Positions 33,606 through 45,152 of a stretch of 64,000 bases of DNA are shown piece after piece. This stretch comes from Thiomicrorhabdus arctica DSM 13458. Its GTDB lineage: Bacteria; Pseudomonadota; Gammaproteobacteria; Thiomicrospirales; Thiomicrospiraceae. Position numbers and translations under genes: made by a program. The notes under the pieces are model-generated. The model saw nothing but the letters and a program-made list of their open reading frames with translations, did not search any database and was not told the origin of the DNA. The first letter of the stretch is position 1; the number at the start of each line of letters is the position of its first letter. The DNA is taken from contig NZ_KB905899.1 in assembly GCF_000381085.1 (NCBI RefSeq), positions 558,001-622,000 of the forward strand. Reading direction: 5' to 3'.

Positions 33606-35069
33606 ATGATTCCTGCCTCAATTTACTTACCAGAAGATTTAAGCGCTTTTACAGAGGCACTCGAATTCTTTCTAACTAAAGTAAACGCTGATACGACTGT
33701 GAGTATTGCCTTTAGTGGTGGTCTTGATTCCACTGTTTTATTACATCTTTTATCTCAGCATGAATTGGCTAAACCGTTAAAAAAACACCTTTACGCCCAT
33801 TATATAGATCATGGTTTACAGGCCATATCTTTAGATTGGAAAGCGCATTGCCAGCAGATCTGTGAGTCATTCCAGGTACCTTTCAAGTCAAGTGTCATTG
33901 AAATCGAAACAAGACAAAGGCAAGGCATTGAGTCTGTCGCAAGAAAGCTTCGTTACCAGGCCCTGTCGGCACAACTACCTTGTACGGATGATGTTTTGGT
34001 AACGGGACATCATCAGCGTGACCAGGCGGAAACGCTGCTGCTTAATTTAGTGAGGGGGGCTGGCGTGGCCGGTCTATCAGCAATGCCTTATCAAAAAGAG
34101 ATTGTCTCAATGCGGGGTCGTTTTCAGCATATTCGTCCTTTATTGACGGTTCCATATGAAAAATTAGTCGCTTATGCACATTACTTTCAACTGCATTGGG
34201 TCGAGGATCCTTCAAATGAATTGCTTAATTTTAAACGTAATGTGATGCGTCATGAGGTCTTACCTGTTCTGGAAGCGCATTGGCCGAATGTAGAAAAAAC
34301 TATTGCTCGAAGTGCTCAGAATATGTCGGAAGCACGATTGTTATTAGATCGCATGGCAAATCGGCTTTTGCTGTCACATAAACAGTCAAACTATTTTCTG
34401 GATTTGAACTTATTTAGGGATTTGGATTGGTTAGAACAAAAGAATGTTATTCGTTCCTGGTTTTCTAAAACAGGGTCACAATCATTGACTTTAAAGCATT
34501 ACGAATGGATTCGTACCGTGCTCTTCGCCAAAAGCATGAGTCGACAAAATGCATTCTCCTACCAATTGCCTCAGGGTGAATTGGCGTTCTTTAAAGACAG
34601 ACTCTATTATTTACCTGAGCTGCCTAAACCTTTTACCGTTTATTTAGACGAATTTCTAAATACCATAGTGCGCTATAAAGTACAGCAGGGAGTAGGGGGT
34701 CGAATCCCATCAGAATATTCCGATATAACTCATGGTTATGAATTCATGATTAACAAAGAATTGCTATCGAAAAGTCATCTAATTGAAGTAAGAAGTCTTT
34801 CTCAAGCTGATGATTTTAATAGAAAGAAGCTTAAAGTTTTTTTTCAAAAGCACTCAATACCCGTGTGGGAAAGAAGAGTTTGGCCAGTGTTAGCCTTGCA
34901 AGGTGAATTGATTGGTGTATTAGGGTGCTCTAACTGTCTGAATTCCTTGTCAGAGCCCATTGTTGATTCTAACCAGAAGGTGATTGAAGAAGTCAAAATT
35001 AAAGTTCCTGAAGCATTGATTTGGCAACTGATGGGGTTAGTGGTCAGTATTCCTAAATGGAATGCATAA
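33606..35069 (+). CDS. tilS: tRNA(Ile)-lysidine synthase TilS
   Basis: TilS puts lysine on C34 of the AUA-reading tRNA-Ile, making lysidine and switching its specificity from Met to Ile. The PP-loop FSGGLDSTVLLHLL is at residues 36-49. HYIDHGLQ, GHHQRDQAETLLLNLVRGAG and WVEDPSN-type WVEDPSNELLNFKRNVMRHEVLP follow. The C-terminal TilS domain is present (PSEYSDITH, FFQKHSIPVWERRVWPVL). Length is 487 residues, somewhat above the 432 of E. coli. It follows accA. Confidence 0.95.
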   Translation: MIPASIYLPEDLSAFTEALEFFLTKVNADTTVSIAFSGGLDSTVLLHLLSQHELAKPLKKHLYAHYIDHGLQAISLDWKAHCQQICESFQVPFKSSVIEIETRQRQGIESVARKLRYQALSAQLPCTDDVLVTGHHQRDQAETLLLNLVRGAGVAGLSAMPYQKEIVSMRGRFQHIRPLLTVPYEKLVAYAHYFQLHWVEDPSNELLNFKRNVMRHEVLPVLEAHWPNVEKTIARSAQNMSEARLLLDRMANRLLLSHKQSNYFLDLNLFRDLDWLEQKNVIRSWFSKTGSQSLTLKHYEWIRTVLFAKSMSRQNAFSYQLPQGELAFFKDRLYYLPELPKPFTVYLDEFLNTIVRYKVQQGVGGRIPSEYSDITHGYEFMINKELLSKSHLIEVRSLSQADDFNRKKLKVFFQKHSIPVWERRVWPVLALQGELIGVLGCSNCLNSLSEPIVDSNQKVIEEVKIKVPEALIWQLMGLVVSIPKWNA

Positions 35070-35139
35070 ATACCGTAAAGCACTCCGCCATATCGTTAAA
35101 AGGGTGGCTGTCAAGAGAGTGTTTAACGAATAAATTACA

Positions 35140-35168
35140 TTGCTGATAGGGCGGTTTTAGGCTATAAT
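35140..35168 (+). promoter_or_regulatory. Predicted sigma70 promoter of pyrG
   Basis: TTGCTG at 35140-35145, a 17-bp spacer and a perfect TATAAT at 35163-35168 lie 60 bp before the pyrG start. The -35 keeps only the TTG. It probably drives pyrG-kdsA-eno-ftsB. Confidence 0.6.
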
Positions 35169-35228
35169 CTCCTCCCATTCTGATTACTCGAAATCCTCGG
35201 TTTCTAAACGTTCAATAAAGTGTGATAA

Positions 35229-36854
<1,626 letters not shown>

Positions 36855-36868
36855 GGAGCGGGTATAAA

Positions 36869-37708
36869 ATGAAATTATGTAATTTTAACGTTGGGATTGA
36901 TCAGCCGCTGTTTTTAATAGCGGGTCCATGTGTCATTGAGTCGGAGCAGATGGCTCTTGATACTGCAGGTCAATTAAAAGAGATGACGGATGCTTTAGGC
37001 ATTCCTTTTATCTATAAATCTTCTTACGACAAGGCCAACCGTTCTTCGACGGCAAGCTTCAGAGGTTTAGGCGTTGAAGAAGGCTTACGCATCTTGCAGA
37101 AAGTTAAAGATGAAATTGGCGTTTCTGTGTTAACGGATGTACATGAAGATTCCCCTTTAGATGAGGTTGCTTCGGTTGTCGATGTCATGCAGACGCCAGC
37201 ATTTTTAGTACGTCAAACCAATTTTATTCAAAATGTGTGCCGTCAGGGGATTCCTGTGAATATCAAAAAGGGGCAGTTTCAAGCGCCTTGGGATATGGAT
37301 CAAGTGGTTGCTAAGGCACGTGAAGTCGGTAATGAAAATATCATGGTGTGTGACCGTGGCACCTCATTCGGCTATAACACGCTTGTTTCAGATATGCGAG
37401 GACTGGCATCAATGCGTAGTACAGGCTGTCCTGTGGTCTTTGATGCAACGCACTCCGTACAGCAACCTGGAGGGAATGGAACCACGTCTGGTGGTCAGCG
37501 TGAAATGGTTCCCGTTTTAGCGCGTGCGGCTATCGCCGCAGGGATTTCAGGCCTGTTTATGGAAACCCACCCTAATCCGGGTAAAGCATTAAGTGATGGG
37601 CCAAATATGTGGCCATTAGGGAATCTCAAACCGTTATTGGAGACTCTTAAAGCACTTGACGACGTGGTTAAGCAGCACGGTTTTATTGAAGATACCTTAA
37701 GAGATTAA
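36869..37708 (+). CDS. kdsA: 3-deoxy-8-phosphooctulonate synthase (KDO-8-P synthase)
   Basis: KdsA condenses phosphoenolpyruvate with arabinose-5-phosphate to make KDO-8-phosphate for the lipopolysaccharide core. Conserved stretches include [57 protein letters not shown] (here [17 protein letters not shown]) and [18 protein letters not shown] precedes the ATG by an ideal distance, 14 bp after pyrG. Length is 279. Its substrate phosphoenolpyruvate comes from the next gene, eno. Confidence 0.97.
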   Translation: MKLCNFNVGIDQPLFLIAGPCVIESEQMALDTAGQLKEMTDALGIPFIYKSSYDKANRSSTASFRGLGVEEGLRILQKVKDEIGVSVLTDVHEDSPLDEVASVVDVMQTPAFLVRQTNFIQNVCRQGIPVNIKKGQFQAPWDMDQVVAKAREVGNENIMVCDRGTSFGYNTLVSDMRGLASMRSTGCPVVFDATHSVQQPGGNGTTSGGQREMVPVLARAAIAAGISGLFMETHPNPGKALSDGPNMWPLGNLKPLLETLKALDDVVKQHGFIEDTLRD

Positions 37709-37810
37709 ATGCTACGTATGCGTGATTTTTAATGTCACTGCGTTGTCATAATTTAACCGTAAAATAAACAGAATTTAAAATTTTAGCAATATAAGTTTAA
37801 TAGGAAATAA

Positions 37811-39100
<1,290 letters not shown>

Positions 39101-39132
39101 TTGCACAAGAAGAAGATTAAAAGGAAAATTCA

Positions 39133-39423
39133 GTGAAAAAGATTTATCTTGGATTGGCTTTTCTTATTTTGATTATACAAGCTCGTCTATTGTCCTCTGA
39201 AGGGGGGGTTGGCGAGCTTTTTGCGTTACATGAGCAGTTAAAAACATTAGAGATTTCACTAGAGGAGCAGAGGTTGGTTAATGCTCAACTGGGTCAGCAG
39301 GTTAAAGATTTACAGTCAGATACCGCTTCCGTTGAGACCATTGCTCGACAAACCCTCGGTATGGTTAAAAAAGGTGAGGTGTTTATTAACGTAATCGAAC
39401 TTGATTCAGCGAAAGGGGGATGA
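39133..39423 (+). CDS. ftsB: Cell division protein FtsB
   Basis: FtsB forms the FtsQLB divisome subcomplex in the inner membrane. The 96-residue bitopic protein has an N-terminal membrane helix (residues 3-20), followed by GGVGELFALHEQL and a coiled coil ending in QTLGMVKKGEVFINV, the family's C-terminal block. The start is GTG with AAGGAAAA upstream. The eno-ftsB linkage is conserved in gammaproteobacteria. A palindrome copy follows 18 bp after the stop. Confidence 0.93.
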   Translation: MKKIYLGLAFLILIIQARLLSSEGGVGELFALHEQLKTLEISLEEQRLVNAQLGQQVKDLQSDTASVETIARQTLGMVKKGEVFINVIELDSAKGG

Positions 39424-39441
39424 GTTTTTATGATGAGTCTA

Positions 39442-39453
39442 ACCAGGCCTGGT
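39442..39453. repeat. Palindrome copy 7 (perfect), ftsB/smr convergent spacer
   Basis: ACCAGGCCTGGT, extended to a 14-bp palindrome by flanking A and T. It lies between two convergent 3' ends and may help termination. Confidence 0.95.
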
Positions 39454-39510
39454 TGGTTCTTTATGATTTAACTTTGTAAATGTGACTTATCTTTTAGAAA
39501 AATTATGAAG

Positions 39511-40080
39511 TTATTTTTCAAAGAGTGATTGTGCTTTTAAGAAAATATTCACGGCACCTGTTCCTCCATTTCTAACGGGTGCACTGCTGAAAGCGAGAAC
39601 GGCTTTGAGTGCTTTTAACTCTTGATTCACTAAGTTTTTAAGCACGGGATATTCATCTTTTGAGTTATAACCCTTGCCATGAATAATGCGAATGTAACGT
39701 TTTTTTAGGTGGTAAGCTTCTCTTATAAATTCATGCATTACCGTTTTGGCATCATCAAACGTTAAACCGTGAAGATCCAACTCGGCAGACACTTCAAAAT
39801 CACCTTTTTTTAGTTTAGAGAGTTCTTGTAGACGGATGCCTTTTTGATGATATAAAAGCGTTTCAAAGGCACTAACAGGTTTTGAAAAAGCAACAGTTTG
39901 CCGTGTTTCAATGGCCGCGTGATCTTTTTGTGCACGTTGTCGTTTTCTGAGCTGATAAAGGGTTTCTTTAGTTTGTTGTTTAAGTTTTTTTTGGCTATAT
40001 TGTGCCTTGATGTTGCCTTTTTTTATGGGAGTAACATCTGTCATGGCCGAGAGAAATGTGGATTTATCTTCTTCTGTCAT
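39511..40080 (-). CDS. Smr-domain endonuclease-like protein
   Basis: An Smr (small MutS-related) domain fills the C-terminal half, with the two signature loops LDLHGLTFDDAKTVMHEF and IRIIHGKGYNS. The N-terminal half is basic and probably disordered. It resembles E. coli SmrA (YdaL) and SmrB (YfcN); Smr domains nick DNA or cleave RNA at stalled ribosomes. I prefer the ATG at 40080 (189 residues); a TTG eight codons further upstream has no better ribosome site. It diverges from surE. Confidence 0.85.
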   Translation of the reverse strand: MTEEDKSTFLSAMTDVTPIKKGNIKAQYSQKKLKQQTKETLYQLRKRQRAQKDHAAIETRQTVAFSKPVSAFETLLYHQKGIRLQELSKLKKGDFEVSAELDLHGLTFDDAKTVMHEFIREAYHLKKRYIRIIHGKGYNSKDEYPVLKNLVNQELKALKAVLAFSSAPVRNGGTGAVNIFLKAQSLFEK

Positions 40081-40184
40081 CTTTGAGGCTTTATAATTCT
40101 TCAAATGGGTATGTAAATGTCAATTTTAACGCTTAATCTACAGTATAAATAAAACGCCAACGTCTGCGAAAGGTTCTATTCTAC

Positions 40185-40958
40185 ATGATGAAAATATTAC
40201 TCTCCAATGATGATGGCTATTTTGCGCCTGGTATTCAACTTTTATTTACAACCCTTCAGCAAGAAATTCAATTTCAAAGTTTAGTTATTATGGCACCTGA
40301 GCGTAATCGCAGTGCTGCAAGTAACTCCTTATCCCTACTTGAACCACTGAGAGTACATTCACATTCAGTGCCTAATGGTGCATCAAACTGTCAGATCTAC
40401 AGTGTCAATGGAACCCCAACAGATTGTGTGCATTTAGGTGTGAACGGCGGGTTGGGTTATCAGCCAGATATAGTGCTTTCTGGCATCAATGCTGGTGCGA
40501 ATATGGGGGACGATGTCATTTACTCAGGGACGGTGGCTGCTGCTACTGAGGGGCGTTTTTTAGGTAAGCCTTCGATCGCGATTTCACTTTGTGGTGACCA
40601 ACATTTTGCAACCGCTGCCCATGTTCTGGTTCATTTTTTAAAACAGATGCCAAGTATGACTTTGAGCCGTGATACGATTATCAATATCAACGTTCCTGAT
40701 ATTCCTCTAGAGTCTTTAAAGGGTGTGAAAGTGACACGCTTAGGCAAACGTCATGCTTCTGAACCCGTCGTGAAGCAGAACGACCCTAGAGGGTTGCCTA
40801 TTTATTGGATAGGTCCCGCAGGCGAAGCCTCTGATGCAGGAGAAGGTACAGACTTCCATGCTGTTGAATCTGGTTATGCTTCAATCACACCGCTTAAAAT
40901 CGATTTAACGCATTATGACATGATGAGCCAGTTATCTGACTGGGCTGACAACTATTAG
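40185..40958 (+). CDS. surE: 5'/3'-nucleotidase SurE
   Basis: SurE is a metal-dependent nucleotidase and exopolyphosphatase linked to stationary-phase survival. MKILLSNDDGYFAPGIQLL supplies the two metal Asp, APERNRSAASNSLSL the phosphate site, and VNGTPTDCVHLG and LSGINAGANMGDDVIYSGTVAAA complete the active site. Length is 257 against 253 in E. coli. It begins surE-pcm-yqaA-nlpD, a gene order conserved upstream of rpoS in many gammaproteobacteria. Confidence 0.97.
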   Translation: MMKILLSNDDGYFAPGIQLLFTTLQQEIQFQSLVIMAPERNRSAASNSLSLLEPLRVHSHSVPNGASNCQIYSVNGTPTDCVHLGVNGGLGYQPDIVLSGINAGANMGDDVIYSGTVAAATEGRFLGKPSIAISLCGDQHFATAAHVLVHFLKQMPSMTLSRDTIININVPDIPLESLKGVKVTRLGKRHASEPVVKQNDPRGLPIYWIGPAGEASDAGEGTDFHAVESGYASITPLKIDLTHYDMMSQLSDWADNY

Positions 40959-40993
40959 AATTTTATGAAAGTGTCTATTGGAAACCATTCTTT

Positions 40994-41743
40994 ATGACGG
41001 CCATTCAGCAAAAAGAACCCTTTTTAGTTTACCCGAATACGGCTTTTGAGCAGTATCAAGGGGTTGGAATGACCTCTCAGCGAACTCGTAACCGTCTAAT
41101 TACTCGCTTAATTGAGCTTGGAGTGACCGATAAAACAGTTCTTGAAGTTATGCGAGTCGTGCCCAGGCATCTCTTCTTGGATGAGGCAATGTCCAGTCGG
41201 TCTTATGAAGATACCGCACTACCCATTGGTTATGGGCAAACCATTTCTCAGCCTTGGGTCGTCGGAAGAATGACGCAGTGGTTATTTGCAAATATAGAAC
41301 AGCAACCCATTAAAACGGTGCTTGAAATTGGCACGGGGTCGGGGTATCAAACGGCTATTCTAGCTCTGCTGGCTAATGAGGTCTTTACGGTTGAACGAAT
41401 AGCGCCACTGTCTAAACGAGCACAAGTCATTTTATCTCTACTTAAGTTATCTAATGTTCAATATGAAATCAGTGATGGTCACTGGGGATGGCCAAAACAC
41501 CAAGCACAGGTGGGGTTCAGTCGTTCACAAGCCCCGCAGTTTGATGCGATTATTTCTGCCGCGTCGCCAGCAGAGTTGCCTCTGGAGCTTCTTCAGCAGT
41601 TAAAGATAGGCGGTCGTTTAGTCATCCCGCTGGGTGAAGAAAAACAGTTACTCTTTGGATTCGAAAAAACCACAGAGGGCATTCTTAAAACCTGTTTAGG
41701 TGAAGTGATGTTTGTCCCAATGAAACAAGGAATTGAAAGTTGA
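40994..41743 (+). CDS. pcm: Protein-L-isoaspartate O-methyltransferase
   Basis: Pcm repairs aged proteins by methylating isoaspartyl residues with S-adenosylmethionine. Family motifs are VPRHLFLDEAMSSRSYEDTALPIGYGQTISQP and the SAM-binding LEIGTGSGYQTAILA. It is 249 residues, about 40 longer than the E. coli protein, with an N-terminal extension and an insertion around residues 165-180. It follows surE by 35 bp and overlaps the next gene by 4 bp. Confidence 0.95.
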   Translation: MTAIQQKEPFLVYPNTAFEQYQGVGMTSQRTRNRLITRLIELGVTDKTVLEVMRVVPRHLFLDEAMSSRSYEDTALPIGYGQTISQPWVVGRMTQWLFANIEQQPIKTVLEIGTGSGYQTAILALLANEVFTVERIAPLSKRAQVILSLLKLSNVQYEISDGHWGWPKHQAQVGFSRSQAPQFDAIISAASPAELPLELLQQLKIGGRLVIPLGEEKQLLFGFEKTTEGILKTCLGEVMFVPMKQGIES

Positions 41744-42324
41744 AATTATTTACAAGCCTCTACGATAAAGCGTTAATTTGGGCGAGACATCCGAAAGCAA
41801 CTTGGTATTTAAGTGGGATGAGTTTTGCCGAGTCTTCCTTCTTTCCGATTCCTCCTGATGTTATGTTGATGCCAATGAGTTTGGCGACCCCTCAAAAAGC
41901 CTTTTATTATGCTTGGCTGACAACAATTTTCTCACTGTTAGGAGGGCTGTTAGGGTACGCAATTGGTTATTGGGCAATTGACTTAATACTCCCTTTCATT
42001 AACTCAATGGGTTACGCGCATAAAATGGAGCAGGTGCAGGCGTTCTTTACTGAGTACGGTGTTTGGGTTATTTTTATCGCTGGGTTCAGTCCAGTCCCTT
42101 ACAAATTGTTTACCATTACCGCGGGGGCTACGAGTATGGCTTTGCTACCCTTTATGCTTGCTTCCTTTATCGGTCGCGGTGCCCGGTTTTATTTGGTCGC
42201 AGGACTCATGAAGTGGGGCGGTGCCAAAATGGAAGCTTCTATTCGTAAATGGGTCGACTGGTTAGGTTGGGGCTTTGTCCTGTTGTTGGTGATTTATCTT
42301 TTGAGCAAATATTACATGCAATAG
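41740..42324 (+). CDS. yqaA: YqaA/DedA-family membrane protein
   Basis: This 194-residue integral membrane protein of the SNARE-associated/DedA superfamily has about five hydrophobic segments. Conserved parts are FAESSFFPIPPDVMLMPMSLA near the N-terminus and FSPVPYKLFTITAGA followed by SFIGRGARFYLVAG. DedA relatives transport or flip phospholipids, including undecaprenyl phosphate. The start is TTG overlapping the pcm stop (TTGA). Its place between pcm and nlpD is also found in Pseudomonas-like genomes. Confidence 0.88.
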   Translation: MKLFTSLYDKALIWARHPKATWYLSGMSFAESSFFPIPPDVMLMPMSLATPQKAFYYAWLTTIFSLLGGLLGYAIGYWAIDLILPFINSMGYAHKMEQVQAFFTEYGVWVIFIAGFSPVPYKLFTITAGATSMALLPFMLASFIGRGARFYLVAGLMKWGGAKMEASIRKWVDWLGWGFVLLLVIYLLSKYYMQ

Positions 42325-42407
42325 TTTTCTCGTGAAACCGTCAGAAAGCCATCTCTGATTACATTACTCAATACATTAATTACATTAATTCAATAATAAT
42401 GGAACCT

Positions 42408-43211
42408 ATGAAACATTTATTTATCCTAACGGGTTCAAAACTCAATTTATTGCCTAAATATGGTTTACAGTTCAGCGGGACACTTTTAATAGGATGGTTG
42501 TTAACCAGTTGTAGCTCTCCAGTTAAATACGAAAGTCGAAATAATGCCTCCTACTCGCAAAATTCGGCTCAATGCATACCTTATTACACGGTTATCTCTG
42601 GCGATACATTGAGTGGTATTGCAGAACAATGCGGTGTTAACATGTACTCTTTAGCAAAACAAAATGATTTACGCCCACCTTATTTTATTTATGCTCGACA
42701 AGAGCTCAGCATGCCAGCGCCAACCCTTGCAAAAACACAGCAATCCAAACGGCAGCTTAAGTCAAGGACGAACTCTAAGGTGATGGCGCAATCAAAGGTT
42801 TCTGCGGCGCACGTGTCTAGCCCTAAGCACAAAACTAAAGCGAGCAAATGGCAGTGGCCAATGAATTCAAAGCTTGAATACCGCTTTATTCGCGATTCAT
42901 CAGGCTTGTCAGTATTAGAAATTTACGGTATTCCTGGGCAGGAGATCCATACAGTCGCACCTGGTAAAGTCGTTTATGCTGGCAACGGTATTGTTAATTA
43001 CGGTTGGATGGTTGTGATAAAACATGATGATGATTATATGTCTATCTATGCGCATAACAGGGCCTTACTGGTGAAAGAGGGGGCTAGAGTAAAGCGCGGT
43101 CAGAAGATAGCACTCATGGGCGCAACCGGTAATACGACAAAATCCAAGCTTTATTTAGAAGCGCGTTACCAGGGTAGAAAAATTGATATTCTCAAGGTTT
43201 TGAGAAAGTAG
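42408..43211 (+). CDS. nlpD: NlpD-like lipoprotein, LysM plus M23 domain
   Basis: NlpD activates the septal amidase AmiC. The chosen ATG (42408) gives 267 residues; an ATG three codons earlier is possible. A lipobox LLTSC marks lipid attachment. A LysM repeat follows (YYTVISGDTLSGIAEQCGVN), then a basic linker and an M23 domain (VAPGKVVYAGNGIVNYGWMV, YAHNRALLVKEGARVKRGQKI). The last catalytic His is replaced: SKLYLEARY stands where active LytM enzymes have HLHFE. That is typical of activators. In most relatives rpoS follows nlpD; here it does not. Confidence 0.9.
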   Translation: MKHLFILTGSKLNLLPKYGLQFSGTLLIGWLLTSCSSPVKYESRNNASYSQNSAQCIPYYTVISGDTLSGIAEQCGVNMYSLAKQNDLRPPYFIYARQELSMPAPTLAKTQQSKRQLKSRTNSKVMAQSKVSAAHVSSPKHKTKASKWQWPMNSKLEYRFIRDSSGLSVLEIYGIPGQEIHTVAPGKVVYAGNGIVNYGWMVVIKHDDDYMSIYAHNRALLVKEGARVKRGQKIALMGATGNTTKSKLYLEARYQGRKIDILKVLRK

Positions 43212-43240
43212 AATGAGTGAAGAGAGCGGTCACTCATTTT
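43212..43240 (+). terminator. Terminator after nlpD
   Basis: AATGAGTGA (43212-43220) and TCACTCATT (43230-43238) form a perfect 9-bp stem around a 9-nt loop, followed by only two further T residues. It lies between convergent genes. Confidence 0.5.
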
Positions 43241-43292
43241 ACAAGATATGATGAGTTTGATTCCGTAAGGTTTTACCACTCAGTGGCAACCA

Positions 43293-43667
43293 TTATTTTG
43301 TCATAACCAGAGCAAGAACAACCTCTCTGTCTTCAGTCGTGAGTACATTATAGGTTCTACAAGCGGCATCGTTTGCCATCACCTCAAGCCCGACGCCTTT
43401 TGAGGCACAATAGGCAAATAATTTTGGTTCTGGAAATACTTGTTTGTCACCCGTCCCTAAAATAATCACTTCTGATTTGGTTGCTAACAGCTGGTCAAGA
43501 TGGTCTGTATTGAGAGTTTCTATAGAATTGCAAGGCCATTCACTTTCCGTCGTAAACTGTGTAATAAAACAACTTTCCGTAAAGGTTAAGTTATTTACTT
43601 TCACCAGGCCTGGTTCATAATGTTTCACAGCAAATACGTTCGAATCTCGGTGTTCTGTAAATTTCAT
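43293..43667 (-). CDS. Mth938-like domain protein (DUF498 family)
   Basis: This is a 124-residue single-domain protein of the Mth938/NDUFAF3 superfamily. The characteristic central stretch SEVIILGTGDKQVFP is followed by GVGLEVMANDAACRTYNVL and a terminal region matching family length. The human relative is a complex I assembly factor, but the bacterial role is unknown. It lies convergent with nlpD. A perfect palindrome copy near its 5' end is read as E-P-G-L-V. Confidence 0.88.
   Translation of the reverse strand: MKFTEHRDSNVFAVKHYEPGLVKVNNLTFTESCFITQFTTESEWPCNSIETLNTDHLDQLLATKSEVIILGTGDKQVFPEPKLFAYCASKGVGLEVMANDAACRTYNVLTTEDREVVLALVMTK
43603..43614. repeat. Palindrome copy 8 (perfect), inside the Mth938-like gene
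   Basis: ACCAGGCCTGGT, coding on the minus strand for E-P-G-L-V near residue 20. Confidence 0.95.
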
Positions 43668-43895
43668 TAAAGATTATCCTTGTGTAGGAGTCTATCTTAA
43701 CAAAGAGCCTACGCTTAAATGTAAAATTATCGCGCTATTAATGCGGTTTTTAGCCTCTTTTTCAATTGACGAAAAAATAGGATGCTGTATCATTATTCCT
43801 TTAATAAATCCCCCTTATATCTGTGTTCCCGAAGAGTAGATCGGTTTAGCGTTCGACTTAGGCAACACTGTAAAATTATTGAAGGCTTACCCATC

Positions 43896-45092
43896 GTGTC
43901 AGACGATTTTCAAAGAATAAACCGACTTCCTCCTTATGTGTTTAACATTGTGGGAGAGTTAAAAGCAGAAGCCCGTCGTAGAGGGGAAGATATTATTGAT
44001 TTCGGAATGGGAAATCCAGATCAGGATACTCCTAAACACATCGTCGACAAGCTGATAGAAGTTGTCCAACGTGAAGGAACCCACCGTTATTCCGTCTCAC
44101 AGGGTATTCCTCGTTTACGTAAAGCAATCTGTAACTGGTATAAAACCAAATTTGATGTGGAACTTGATTATGCAACGGAAGCGGTTGTAACCATCGGTTC
44201 TAAAGAAGGTTTAGCGCATCTCGCCATGGCGACGGTTGACAAAGGGGATACTGTTTTAGTACCTAATCCAGCGTATCCAATTCATCCTTTTGGATTTGTG
44301 ATTGCCGGTGCCGATGTACGCCATGTTAAGATGACACCGGATGTTGATTTCTTTGAAGAGCTTGAGAAAGCCATTAAAGAGTCATGGCCTAAGCCAAAAA
44401 TGTTAATTTTAAACTTTCCAGGTAATCCGACGACTCAAACCGTTGAGTTGGAGTTTTTTGAACGAGTGATTGCCATCGCTAAAGAACATAATATTTGGGT
44501 TATCCATGATTTAGCTTATGCTGATATTGTTTTTGATGGATACATCGCTCCCTCCATTCTTCAAGTGGAGGGCGCTAAAGACATCGCTGTTGAGTTTTAT
44601 ACCTTATCTAAAAGTTATAATATGCCTGGTTGGCGTGTCGGTTTTATGGTGGGTAATCCGACCTTAGTCAATGCTCTTAAACGCATTAAATCCTATCTGG
44701 ATTACGGTACTTTCACCCCCATACAGGTTGCTGCTATCGCCGCTTTAGAAGGCCCACAAGAGTGTGTGCAAGAAATTTGTGATATGTATAAGCTCCGTCG
44801 CGATGTACTTTGTGAAGGATTAAATACGATTGGTTGGCCAGTGGTGCCACCGAAAGCAACGATGTTTATTTGGGCGCCTATCCCTAAAGAATATAAGGCG
44901 ATGGGTTCAATTGAATTTTCTAAGAAGTTATTAACAGAAGCGAAAGTAGCGGTTTCACCTGGTATTGGATTTGGTGATTACGGGGATGACCATGTACGCT
45001 TTGGTTTAATCGAAAATGAACACCGTACTCGCCAAGCGATACGCGGTATTCGTGACATGTTTAGAAAAGATGGCTTAATCAACCAAGATTAA
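43896..45092 (+). CDS. alaC: Alanine transaminase AlaC (class I PLP aminotransferase)
   Basis: AlaC transfers amino groups between pyruvate and glutamate. From the GTG at 43896 the 398-residue protein aligns with E. coli AlaC throughout: [50 protein letters not shown] and [21 protein letters not shown], the last with the PLP-binding Lys. GAAGG lies ten bases before the GTG. A frame reaching back to 43782 adds a cysteine- and arginine-rich stretch unlike the family. It precedes hom by 60 bp. Confidence 0.93.
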   Translation: MSDDFQRINRLPPYVFNIVGELKAEARRRGEDIIDFGMGNPDQDTPKHIVDKLIEVVQREGTHRYSVSQGIPRLRKAICNWYKTKFDVELDYATEAVVTIGSKEGLAHLAMATVDKGDTVLVPNPAYPIHPFGFVIAGADVRHVKMTPDVDFFEELEKAIKESWPKPKMLILNFPGNPTTQTVELEFFERVIAIAKEHNIWVIHDLAYADIVFDGYIAPSILQVEGAKDIAVEFYTLSKSYNMPGWRVGFMVGNPTLVNALKRIKSYLDYGTFTPIQVAAIAALEGPQECVQEICDMYKLRRDVLCEGLNTIGWPVVPPKATMFIWAPIPKEYKAMGSIEFSKKLLTEAKVAVSPGIGFGDYGDDHVRFGLIENEHRTRQAIRGIRDMFRKDGLINQD

Positions 45093-45152
45093 ACAAAATT
45101 ATAATCTGCTATCAAATGCATTGATAGTGAGTAGACGTTAGGAAATACCCAA

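Noticed and set aside
42361..42397. ATTAAT-rich short repeats before nlpD
   Set aside because: They are simple AT-rich sequence, imperfect and without structure.
43782..43895. 38-residue N-terminal extension of alaC
   Set aside because: The stretch is unlike the family, while the GTG at 43896 has a GAAGG upstream and gives the usual protein.
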